Made by a program: the position numbers and the translations under genes
Part shown: positions 48,274 to 58,100 of the stretch, piece after piece
How positions within the stretch are numbered: the stretch's first letter is position 1
Layout of the letters: every line of letters begins with the position of its first letter
Assembly (NCBI GenBank): GCA_033675265.1
Contig: JAUJYZ010001170.1
Span: 186,001 to 250,000, forward strand
Length of the DNA: 64,000 nucleotides
Source: Actinostola sp. cb2023
Lineage: Eukaryota; Cnidaria; Anthozoa; Actiniaria; Actinostolidae
Direction: 5' to 3'
The notes under the pieces: model-generated
Database searches by the model: none
The model's input: only the letters and a program-made list of their open reading frames with translations
What the model was told of the DNA's origin: nothing

Positions 48274-51200
48274 CTAAAGATATACAGTAATGTAGAAATT
48301 AAAAATACAGCAGAGTTCTCAGCAATAAATATTAAAATTAAAATTAAATAAATTTAAAAATAAATTTAAAAAATTTAAAAATTTAAAAAAGAGTTCTCAG
48401 CAGAACCAGTCAACCAGTGGAATTCCAGTCTTTCAAGATGACAGTAGCCGCCTGCTCTGGCTATGAAATTTGCCTTTGTGTGTAAACTCATACAAACATT
48501 CAGCCCTTGTGGGACATGCAGCTTCAATGGACTTTCTCCAGTGGGCTCTATCACATGTAACTTGTTGGATCATGTCCCAAGAAAGACCCATCTCGGCCAA
48601 CTCAGCCCCAGGGGGGGTACTCAGGGGTATCAGTGATGGGGAGGTGCGAATGAGGCCAAACTTTTAACCCCAAAAAAGTCCATTATGCAAAAACAAGACC
48701 CCAAAAAAGTCCAATGGCCCAAAATCGTAACCCCCAAAAAGTTTTCTCTATTTTTATCTCTGCCAAAATCTTTATATCAAAAAACGGTAAATATCATTTT
48801 TATAATCCCAAAAAAAGTCCTTGCCAAAATTTCTTTGATAACCCAAAAAAAGTCTTCCAACCCGCCTGTCACTGATACCCCCCCCCCCCCCCCCCCCCCT
48901 GGGAACTCAGCCATGCCAATAAGATGCACTTACCTTTATAAAAGGAGTATTAGATGTCTCTTCATCATCACTTGATGAACTGTCTTCACCACGCTGGACT
49001 ATAAGTACAAGAACCAGAGCAAAAATTATCTAAAATGTTCAATTTAAATACTGTTGGAAAGATGGAAATAAAAACAAAGTTTGATTCAACTTTTAGAATA
49101 GTTTCAAAGATGGAATTTTCCCAGATCATTTCCCACTTTCCAGTTCCTTTTGTCATTTTCCACTCTCCAGTTCCTTTTGTCATTTCCCATTTCCCACATT
49201 CCAGGTCATTTCCCATTTCCCACTCTCCAGTTCCCTTTGCCACTTCCCATTTTTTTTCCACTCTCCAGTTCATTTTGTCATTTCCCATTTCCCACTTTCC
49301 AGTTCCTTTTACCTTCTTTAACTTTCTTGTCAGCCTTCATCTTGTTCACAGTTCGACCAAGGAACCTTTTAAGCTTTTTCCTGAAAGTGAAATAAGTAAC
49401 GTATCTTCCATAAAGTTATTTCAGATGAGGCAAGTTACACTAACTTGACTTACGTTTTCTTTTTCACTTTGTTGCCGACTTCAGAGCCATCCTCCTGGTC
49501 AAGGTTATTGAGTTTGGAGTTGCTACTACATGCATGAAGAAACAAGTCATTTCAAAACAATGTGGGTAGTAAAAAGAGGGATTACATTTTGAGTTCCTGC
49601 TTTCGAAAATGGACAACTACATGTACATGTAAACCCTCTACTTTTAGCGTTTTCTCTTTTACTCCGACAAAGGATTAACGTCCGAAATGTCAGTAATTTT
49701 CACATGTACATATAAGAGAGATAAAGCTAAAATGTATCTTGTAAATTGAATAGAATTGATTTAGAGTACATGTAGGTCACTGTGACTCTGGAAAAACTAC
49801 AGTATGTTCACGCTCAATCTCAGGACAGATGTAGCAGACTTTTACTAAGCTTCTTAGACATTTCGCTTAATCACAGCACAGCGTTACACTCCATAATCAC
49901 TTGCATAAAAGCAATTGAAGGGCTCCCTGCAAGAACAGAGTAATCGAAATCGAAATTCTCCTCAATTTGAATTTTGAATTTCAAAGGAGAATTTGGGTTT
50001 TGATCACAAGTCACTTACTCCATTCTTGCAGGGAGCCCTTATAACAAGTAACACTTCAATACGGTAAAATTTCTGAATGCCTGCAGATCAATGAAGGCAT
50101 TGACCCAAAATGGGTAAGCTCAAAGGAGTTAAAGATCATTAGGCTGTTCATACAAATCATGTACCTTGAAAATTCTGAGGTTAATCTCATTATATGTAAA
50201 GCCAATGGATTGGTTCCCTTGGGGAGTCTGTCCTCGGCAAGGCTCAGTGGAATGCTTTCACCTGTATCTAGATTCTTGACTATCACTTGTTCTAGAATTT
50301 CCTATTACAAAATCAATGCATACAGAATTACTACATATATCGGGTAGAGCATCGGTGATCAGTTCCAGAGGTGTGTGAGTTCGAATCCCAGATATTTTTC
50401 TCTTTCTCTTATCCTTTCTAGGGCTAATGCTTGGAAGGTTTTTATGGGGAATTTATAGCACTTTCTTTCAATTTCTATCTTTTAAAATGGTATAATAATG
50501 GTGAAAAGTATTCATAAATACCAATGAGAACACAAGAAAATGTTGACATTGGACAATAGAAACCTTAATTCCACATGTTATTCTTTGGATTGAGACTAAG
50601 GCTGAGCAAAGATGTCTTTTGTCAAGGAGTGCAGTGGTGCCTTAACTTGAAATTGAAGGGGTCCCTGCAAGAACGGAGTAAGTGACTTGTGATCAAAACC
50701 CCAATTCTCCTTTGTAATTCAAAGAATCTTGAGAATTTGGATTTTGATCAGAGATCACTTACGCTGTTCTTGCAGGGAGCCCTTCAATTGTAGTATTGAG
50801 ATACTTACGGCATCTGACAAGGGTCTTCCCGACTCAGATCTCACTCGCACCAAACCAGGATTAATGCTACCAGACGAATGTTGAAATGAATGAATACTGG
50901 CAACAGATGCTGACGACCCTGATTTATTCAGCATAGGCCCGTTGGATATGGCACTAGAAACGCTAGTAAAACTATCAGATCTGTTGCAGCTACTACCCAG
51001 AGATGTGACCGAGTTGGACTTCCGACGAGCGTCTAAACAAAGCGCAGGGATAACCTCCGTAGAGCTTGCCTTTTCTAAGATCTGTTTCATTTCTGTTGAC
51101 TTGTAGTCTAGTGTGATAACTGGGTCACTGTCAGTTCCTTGCGCAGATGTTCTGGTTACAGGAGGGTTAGCAGGCTGCATCGAAGGTGGAAGATCGGATG

Positions 51201-54200
51201 TACTTGGCAGAAACTCGCTTGGTATGGTACAAGGGGTGGAATCTGTAGAGCTTTGTTTCTCAGATGGTGATTCTTTGCACTGGAAATAATGAAGACACTT
51301 GTCACATACATGTATAACTCTGTGTTCCTGAAGACAAAACTTTCAGAAATGTCTTGACTCATTTTCAAGATCATTAATCAGTTTTCTCAGTAGATTTTTA
51401 AACAGCTGACTAACAACTGTGTCAATTTCTACAAAAATGTCAACATTACAAAAGCAAAATGTCATAGCCTGCATAGGTGGCTATGTTCATCTTGGCAAAT
51501 GGCAGTATTCCACTGCTTGCCGGCTTCTACTGATAACCCTCAGTGATTTAGGTACAATTCTTCTCATTTTTTTCTTTTTTTTTCTTCTTCTTCTCATGAT
51601 TTAATGAGTATATAAGAGATAGTAGATATGATATAATGGTACCTTTGAATCCTCAGAAGCCTTGTCCATGCTGCCTTTCACTTCTGGTTTCTTCTTACGC
51701 TTTCTTCTAGGGGGTGCAATGGGAGCTGAGATTTCACTTGCAGTAGCACCCCCACCCCCACCCCCATGCTCCACCACATTGGTACCACTGTGTAGCTCAG
51801 AATCGACACTCTTTAAAACTTCACTGACTGGTGATAGTGGGATTGATGAAGAACGTGTCTTCACAGCGTCTACAATGTCATGCTTATGTTCTTTGATATT
51901 GAGTTCTAGATGATTGACTTTTGAAATCCGTACATTATTATCTACATTGGGTGCATTTATAATTTGTGAATGTTCGTTCTTGATTATTGTCGATGATTCT
52001 AAATTTCTTTCTTGATTGGAATTGCTTTCTTCATTAACTTCTTTCGAATGGTTTTCCAAGTTCTTATCATTCTCTGTTGTCTGACCTTTTTGTGTTTTTA
52101 ACTTCCCTTGTGGTAAAATTTCATTTTCATCTTTGTTTTTGCCATGCTTAATATTATTAGATTCTTGAATTCTCAGTGTATTTTTCTGCAGAAAGAATTC
52201 AAGACAGTTTTTATACACAAATCGGGACATGTCTTCACATGTAATAAGCATCTAGTACAATATGGCTCATCCGAATTGGATCAAGGTAAACACTACCATT
52301 CATAGTCTAGTGACATATACACTTGAATAAACATTAGTACAACTGTCAGAAATATGCAAATATAGTAAACGAAAGACCTCCCCAGATTGTTTAGCCAATA
52401 TATGACTAAGTAAGCTTCATCTGAATTAAATGAAAAATAGTTTTGGAATTCACCAGAGATTCACAGCTTCGTACACGTTTTCCCCCCACAAGGTGAGAAC
52501 ATAATTACTGTATGTTTTCAAGATATTTTGTTGATTAAATAAAGATGAGAAGAACCATGATTAACCCAGCTAGAGAAAGCTACATGCAGTATTTAGCTAA
52601 ACTTGACCTTGATTAGCGAATGGCCTTAGTACAAACACCAATTAAATCTTTAAATGATTGATAACAATATTTCTTAATGACTACAAACTCATGTACGTAC
52701 GTACATCTATATGGCTTGGAGGGAAAATTAACCCTTTTTGATGGAACACTTTGCCAAAAGAAAACAACAATAAAGCCAATTAGACAGAATAAATGTCATT
52801 TTCAATGCCAATTTCAGAGGTCCATAATCCCTGTATAGTAATTACTCCTGCGCACTCCCATAATATATGGGTGAAATTTTTGTTTACAAGAGCTTTTGAA
52901 GTTTAAACATAACACATTGGTGCAACTGCGTGATAACCATGTTAAGTAGCGGCTCGCGTAAGAGGTGGTGCGGATTTGGACTTGAAAGCGATTTGGAGCC
53001 GTTAATCAGACCTTGTTTGCTTTTAATTAAATAAGAGAATTTGATTGGTACAAAGCTCAAAAAAGGTGTCGTAGCGCCAAATTCAAACCTATATATTTAG
53101 ATACTACTAGTGTTAGATAATATCCAACGATAAAACTTAACAAGAAAGCATCAAATATTCATACAATTGTATTGTAGAAGTTTCAGCGATTTCTATCGTG
53201 AGCAAGTTTGTATACTGAAGAAAATGATCATACCATACACTGTAATTGGATAATGTTTGTAATGAGTCGCCAAAATAAGCCTAAATGGCCGAGAATGCTA
53301 CTAATTCGAATCAAACCGGTTAGTTTTGATAATATGTACGCAATTCACTTGAATAAATATAAGAAATTTGAAGAAATTAAAGATTTCTTTGATCATGAGC
53401 AACTGCATGGTCTGTGTTGTATTTCCGCTAACCATGATATCTATTCAGCTAATCTTCAATTGTATTGGTCCGTTTGGTACTTCACACCTCAGCATTTGGA
53501 ATCCTTCCACAAATGACCTTTCTTTCGACGTGACCTTTCAAGTCGAACGCAGTTTCGCGGAATCCCCACTCCAAATGTTTAGAACACGAACATACAGCAA
53601 CACAATATGCCATGGAAACTTAAATAAACCTAATTGTTGCGTAACTACAAAGAAATATGGATAAGTAATGATGTATTTGCTGGATATAAACATTCTGAAC
53701 AGTCTCACATTTCAACAACTTGGAGTCGTTTACCTTCGTATCACAAGCTTCCTCACGATGAAAATCCGTATAACTTCGGGTAATAGCGAATTATGCTAAG
53801 TACTACCAAATATGGTTCGCTCATTGTTGGAATCTACGGCAAACCATGAAATATCGGAAAAAGATGGCCTCTCGGCCAATCACATTCGAGTATTTGTATT
53901 TTGCCGCGAATGCTGGCACCCGCTGTTATCGCTTTGGTGCACCAGTTGTAATACGAGTCACTACTTAAAATCTAAACCATTTATAGCGTCAAACTGTGAC
54001 AAACCCACCAAAGGGATCTATATTATGAAAGGTTTTTGTTGTCCAAAATGTTATTATAAACTTTGACAGGTGGGGCTGAATAACTTTTATAGAATGGATG
54101 TCATCCCGTCCCTACTCGAGATTTTGAGCAGAAATAAAACTATATTCACTTCATTTCTTGAATATATAAGCTTATTAATCGCCAACAGGGGGCAAAAAAT

Positions 54201-54774
54201 AACACAAACATCGCGATTGATCATAACTATTCCCGAAATATCAGCAGGTCAATAAATGTGTAATAAAGGTTTTTGGGAAAGAAAATTACGAAATTTCGCG
54301 AGAGTTGAATTTCATCCTTCAAAACAAGTATTTCTTGAAGTTCAAACACGCGCCAGAATGGAAAAGACGATTTTAAAGACTATTATTGTTGGTGTTATGA
54401 GATAAAATACCTTGTGTTCATTCGTTTTGCCTGAGGAGATAGCGTCGAAGCTGGAAAATATAAAACATGAAAAATACAAGTTAATTTTAATAATTAGCTG
54501 GGCTAGGATCATACGGACACTTGACTCAAAAGAATTGACAACAATTCCCTCATTCTTCAACTGAAGGATTGGTTTATCACTACCATGATCCACTACTACA
54601 ATGCCTCACGAATACAACAATAACTTTTCTTTTAAGTGCGAGGAATGACGCAGTTTTTTGGGACAAAAACTCCAAGTTTGTTGCATTAGCCAAGGTTCAG
54701 TCTCTGACTCACCTATTGTTTTGGGATTCTGTAGCGTCGAAAAACTCGCCCTCCGAATCGCTATCGCTTTGCAT
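34483..54774 (-). CDS. WDR44: WD repeat-containing protein 44 (Rab11-binding protein)
   Basis: Twenty-two exons, total 2716 nt as sequenced; 904 residues once one extra base is discounted, against 913 in human. Start ATG at 54774 opens MQSDSDSEGEFFDATES, an acidic tract with FFDA, equivalent to the FFAT-like VAP-binding motif at the human N terminus. It is followed by a basic/proline segment, a serine-rich segment, the conserved IVKNLDTGESIPLSLAEDRL block, a basic helix (KKLKRFLGRTVNKMKAD), an acidic SSSSDDEE stretch and a seven-bladed WD40 propeller. The family binds GTP-Rab11 on recycling endosomes and tethers endosomal tubules to ER through VAP proteins. It shares its upstream region with GRTP1, another Rab-pathway gene. 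A DIRS retrotransposon and several minisatellites lie in introns. Exon 17 carries a one-base frameshift. Confidence 0.96.
38070..38250. repeat. AAT/GAT microsatellite
   Basis: (AAT)n passing into (GAT)n and back, in WDR44 intron 15. Confidence 0.95.
38874..39062. mobile_element. Foldback MITE with arms of about 75 bp
   Basis: Arms contain CTTTAGCTTCGTATGCAAAT and GATGTAAACATGGTGTTCTC with reverse complements. In WDR44 intron 13. Confidence 0.8.
39102..39242. mobile_element. MITE family with AATTGAAGG(G)GTCCCTGCAAGA ends
   Basis: About 140 bp with inverted ends and the internal palindromic pair AAATTCTCC/GGAGAATTT. Further copies at about 49913-50040, 50651-50789, 59804-59954 and 63167-63296, and degenerate pieces near 24850-24965 and 27150-27245. 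Non-coding. Confidence 0.82.
40790..41939 (+). CDS. DIRS gag-like protein, frameshifted
   Basis: ORF from ATG 40790 to 41638 continues in the next frame to 41939. The first part is acidic and low in complexity, then helical. The second has LFGDDLPKRIRDAKETTRI and a basic glycine/asparagine-rich tail (GKGPKPGFKKRNHN), both typical of DIRS ORF1. The switch falls near 41565-41570, where one T seems extra. The tail probably binds RNA. Confidence 0.75.
41939..43934 (+). CDS. DIRS reverse transcriptase and RNase H, frameshifted
   Basis: First segment 41939-42901 (320 residues): reverse transcriptase with RPKKDGSHRLILNLKQLN, catalytic Asp in SIDLKDAYYS (about residue 172), LPNGLSCAPRKF, and YIDD at about residues 236-239. 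Second segment 42915-43934 (339 residues): RNase H with acidic residues in TTDACNEGWGA (D77), YLELLA (E109), MIDNST (D134) and ADFES (D185). A missing A near 42892-42896 separates the two; both belong to one pol-like protein in the family. It starts right at the end of the gag-like ORF. Confidence 0.88.
43781..44896 (+). CDS. DIRS tyrosine recombinase
   Basis: An intact 371-residue ORF overlapping the RNase H ORF end in another frame, an arrangement usual for DIRS elements. The core starts near residue 56 (MSDTARDIIMASWRKTTSKQ). Catalytic residues visible: Arg202 in TGQRCQTI, His312 and Arg315 in AHSGRSA, Trp338 in GGWSN and the nucleophile Tyr348 in ARFYDKP. The enzyme integrates a circular DNA intermediate without target-site duplication. 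It is the one DIRS frame without a break. Confidence 0.9.
   Translation: MVSKGHETTDTATGNPEAPSSSVMAAKQATHTTPTMGETKPSCLPLVRKHLDNIGMSDTARDIIMASWRKTTSKQYHTYLTRWEQYCSENSIDPLRATIQHGIEFLTHLYQKGLGYSAINTARSALSIVIDVPSGTFGSQSLVTRFMKGIFEMKPSLPRYKFMWDAGIVLKHIQSMSPNSGLSLKSLTLKLTMLLCLLTGQRCQTITKLDTQYMQSLPNKYVFTINEILKTSKPGRHIAPIELMSYEPDERLCVVSLIRLYLQKTQDIRKEHTKLMISYTKPHHSVCSSTIGKWAKSIMKEAGIDTAQFSAHSGRSAAVSYGKSAGLPLQDIIRAGGWSNAQTFARFYDKPLPNNFGSSILEHYSNHNGTT
45051..45318. repeat. 83-bp inverted repeat beside the DIRS right end
   Basis: Arms 45051-45133 and 45236-45318 are reverse complements; the loop of about 100 nt holds the segments complementary to the DIRS ends. The arm contains a diverged version of the DIRS terminal repeat (CTATCACGGCATCAGTC versus CTATCACGTCATCAGTC), so it may be the end of a related second element. 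Confidence 0.85.
45628..46050. repeat. 67-74 bp tandem repeat with internal (AT)n
   Basis: About six units of the type AGAGGCCCTGATACAATATA plus CCCAGTCCATTATTATTAGC. In WDR44 intron 9, about 125 nt before the exon 45460-45504 acceptor. Confidence 0.9.
46110..47545. repeat. CCCCACAACAGCCACCT minisatellite within a foldback repeat
   Basis: More than 70 units of about 17 bp. Its edges (GAACCTCTACTAATGGCAAC; ATTGTGGAGAGGTTGAG at about 47545) are those of the same foldback family as 3281-4765. The long frames on both strands are products of the array, not genes. Confidence 0.92.
47587..48128 (-). mobile_element. tRNA-headed SINE whose head is amplified six times
   Basis: Six 76-bp units start at 47672, 47748, 47824, 47900, 47976 and 48052. 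On the minus strand each carries GGCCCAGTGGTGAGAAC (A-box-like) and AGTTCAATTCC (B-box-like). The SINE body follows at 47587-47671. Lies in WDR44 intron 9. Confidence 0.8.
48608..48906. repeat. 'GGTACTCAGGGGTAT' dispersed repeat
   Basis: Repeated CCCAAAAAAGTCC motifs ending in a poly(C) tract. A second copy in the same orientation at about 58121-58425 begins with poly(G). One lies in WDR44 intron 8, the other in GRTP1 intron 4. Confidence 0.8.
48934..54774 (-). CDS. WDR44: WDR44 exons 1-8: FFAT-like motif, disordered regions, conserved pre-propeller block
   Basis: Exons: 54713-54774, 54411-54450, 51643-52185, 50809-51279, 50165-50301, 49454-49525, 49313-49380, 48934-48998. The 543-nt exon encodes a polar, lysine/asparagine-rich region ending in SAPIAPPRRKRKKKPE, equivalent to the human proline/arginine segment. 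The 471-nt exon is serine-rich and ends SESGRPLSDA, joining EILEQVIVKNLDTGE in the next exon as in human (ELTDEEILASVMIKNLDTGE). The exon at 49313 is followed directly by an irregular G-rich (sense strand) repeat array in the intron. Confidence 0.92.
49129..49310. repeat. Irregular array abutting the WDR44 exon 7 donor
   Basis: Repeated TTCCAGTTCCTTTTGTCATT and TTTCCCATTTCCCAC elements. On the transcript strand it is G-run rich and begins 2-3 nt after the donor dinucleotide at 49312-49311. Confidence 0.85.
50330..50400 (+). mobile_element. tRNA-like SINE fragment
   Basis: GGGTAGAGCATCGG (A-box-like) and GAGTTCGAATCCCA (B-box-like) about 35 nt apart. It does not fold as a complete tRNA, so I call a SINE head. 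Confidence 0.45.
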
Positions 54775-55125
54775 TGCTCTCTGCTATGCACGAGGATTGC
54801 AGGGCTCTCTATTGTGCTTCAAATAGACGCCCCAAGAAATTGTATTCTCCAAATAACAGCCATCTCTTGAACAAGACAACCAAAGTCCATCACAAGACAT
54901 CGCCTCCAGTTGCTTCTGAACCAAAGTGCTTTGCGAATGATGATATAACGAGGCATCTGATTGGTCGAGACGGATAATCACATCAATTGAACCAATCAAA
55001 TGCTTCGTTAGAATCACTGAAGGATGCCTGGTTTTCCCGTCGAGTCAAACAAGAGATACAGCATCCAGGTTTAGTTGCCGATTTGTCGATTGAAATCGTC
55101 GAAGCTGATTGCTTCACATCTCGAA
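54775..55125. promoter_or_regulatory. Shared WDR44/GRTP1 upstream region (bidirectional promoter candidate)
   Basis: 351 bp lie between the divergent start codons. No TATA box is evident. No firm factor sites were recognised. Confidence 0.5.
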
Positions 55126-58100
55126 ATGTCGACAATTCGCAGGTAAAGTTATCTGTCTGGCCGATCTCCTCGTCGATTTTCTCCGGGATATTTCTTAGCT
55201 TTGATAGACTTTTTAGTTTGACAATGTCGTTGTTGTTGGCTGGGAAATCTATACGTCAATGAAATGGAGAGTACTTTATAGTGTCCTTTTAGAGCTTGTT
55301 TAAACTCTTCTTGGATGTATTAATACGGTAAAAGGACTTCCAATGCGGTGTCTTGAATCCACTGTGTCACTTAAGAACTTATTAAAGCTCTAAGCTTGCT
55401 AGATCGATCCCTATGGGGCACTTCTTTATCATGACATTTAATATTTAAGAAGTAGAAACTGTTTTGTAAATTAGGGGAAGTGGTTGGCAGTTTGTGTGCC
55501 GTTAGGCTAATCTATCTTTTGACAGATGGTTTTGCCTTCTTGGCGTCTCACTGATCATCATCACGACATGTAATTTTACTGGGTGTCTACAAGTACATAC
55601 CGAAAGAATTAACACCGGTCGTCATTAAGCTGTAAAATTAAGCTAAAAAGTTTCACAGTAAGTTTTTTAAATATAGAACTGTGGGCAATATGCCCCAGTT
55701 TTACGATTTTTATATTAAATTCAACTTGTGACCAAAATTCAGGCAGAAAAATAAGTTACCGGAAGCATTTCAAGTCCGTCTGACAGTTTCTAATGTTCCA
55801 TTTTTCCTGAATGTGAAATGTCATTGATTGGATGCAGAATGTTTGAATGTTAATTATGCTAACTTCAAAAGTACATAGAGTGCAAACCATATGTCCGTGA
55901 AATAGTACTATTACTAAATAGTGTTATCTCTATTGTTTTCTATTGTTTCATCAGTGCTATTTAGTACTAATTAGTTAGTACTGTTTCACGGACATATGGT
56001 TTGCACTCTACAAAGAAAATGATATGATGTTTTACCGAGATGGTTTATAATTGATACAATTTTAAATATTGGGAATTAATTTTCACTTTGCATTATTAAA
56101 GTTACCATTATCCATGATCGACGAGGCTTTTGATCAAGTCAGTCACGCTTGTAAAATTTGTCTTAAAATAAATAAAAATAAAAATAATGACATGTAAAAA
56201 AGTTCTGACATCTAACTGAACAAGGGTCCCCAGAAATACATCAAGATTTATACTATTATATTACTCTGTGAGCAGAGGTTTTTTCTGTACTATATTATAT
56301 GTAATGTTTCTAGAATTGAGCAAAAGAGTGCAATTTAGAAAAGCGTGAAATAGTACTGACTTTAAATAGTACTAAATAGTGCTATTTCTATTGTTTTCTA
56401 TTGTTTCATTAGTGCTATTTAGTACTAATTAGTTATTTAGTTTTCAAGCTTTTCTAATTTGCACTCTAATATTTGCGAGTAATTTAGCTGAACAATATTC
56501 TTAATGCTGAACAAGAGAATTAAGGACAAATGGAATGGCATATAAGCTGAAGCCTGTTTGAGGCTTCCTATCCCCACTTCCTTAGGCAGCCCAAGCAGTA
56601 TACTTGTGGGTTATTTTTGAGTATTTTTAATCTCAAAATGTAAAAATATTGCTCAATAAACTGACATTCATGTCAGTTTATTTAGCAATATTTTTACATT
56701 TCGAGACATTTTTATAAATACTCAAAAATAACCCACAAGTATACTGCTTGGGCTGCCTGTGATATCACACACACTTTATTAAATACCACAGGAAGTCCAT
56801 CAAAAATATGTGCACATAATATATCTTACAATGTGGACACTCGAACTGTGAACACTTCGATTTTTTTTCGAACTTTTTTTTCTGAACTTTCTATTGCCTC
56901 ATTGCCTCTCAAATGGAGCATTGAGTTTAAATACACTTAGTGATCAAAATAAATCATTTTTCTGATCTATTTGTTCAATGGATAATTTATATATATGTGT
57001 TAGAACAAACCTAAGTGTTCACGGTTCGAGTGTCCATACTGTAAAAACTCCCCGTGCTATAAATATCAACTCAATGATGAGGGGCCGGGGTATATATGTG
57101 TATGTATAATGATGTTCATTGAACATGGACCGGGTCGGATGGACTGACATGGTGCATACTCTTTATTTGTAGCCCTGTTGATGAATATGGCTTCAAAAGA
57201 CCAGATGATTTTGACTATGAGAACTATGACCACTTCATGTCCAGTTATCTCCGCGTATTGGCCAGAAGGGCGAGCAGGTGGAAGAAATTCATCAGAGGTT
57301 CCTCTAAGGTGAAAAAATCCAGAAAAGGTATGCTAATCCAACTGTACAATGTACTTGTTATACAGACAATGAAAATGACAATTATTTTTTATGATAATGA
57401 CAATTTTTATTTGGCACGATTAGATACACTACAATAAAATATACAAAAATAATAAATCCTTATAATTAGGTGCAAGCTGACTAGAATTAACCTGTATCTA
57501 TAGGCTATACTAAGCTAGTCAGCTAACTATCTACAATATATATTACAAATTATTAGGTCATGGTATAACATGCATGCCACATAGTACTAATTGCAGGGAG
57601 TATAGAGAATGATACCTAATTAATAACTCACTGGAAAGTGAATTTATTTTAAAATCTGAATAGTTTTAATGTTTTGTTTTCTTGGTTTCAGTAAAGAGAT
57701 TTGTGCGGAAAGGAGTGCCAGCTGAACACAGAGGACAGGTACAATGTAGTCATGGCTTATCATCTGGGCTTGGACAAGGTTAAACAGACTGTTAATGGTA
57801 TACATGTATTTGTATGACTGTAGGTATGGATGGACATCAGTGGTGCAAGGAAGAGAAAGAAGAGAAATCCAAATTACTACAAGGACTTGCTAAAAACAGA
57901 TCTAGATGAACTCGTAGAACACAGCATTACAACTGGTAAGCTGTCTGTCTCATTTTCCCATTCACTTATCCAGTCTTTCTATTCTTCATTCCCATACATA
58001 TTTATTCATTCAATTATGCATCTATTTGTCCACTAATCCACTCGTTTTCTCTTCATATATCCTGCCTAGCTAGCTGCCCCCAAGGGAATCCCGCTCCTCT

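Noticed and set aside
50330..50400. tRNA gene
   Set aside because: Box-like motifs are present but no cloverleaf stem pairing was found; better a SINE head.
53208..53664. Two overlapping plus-strand frames of about 100 codons
   Set aside because: AT-rich, no motif, no splice logic; overlapping frames in a gene intron.
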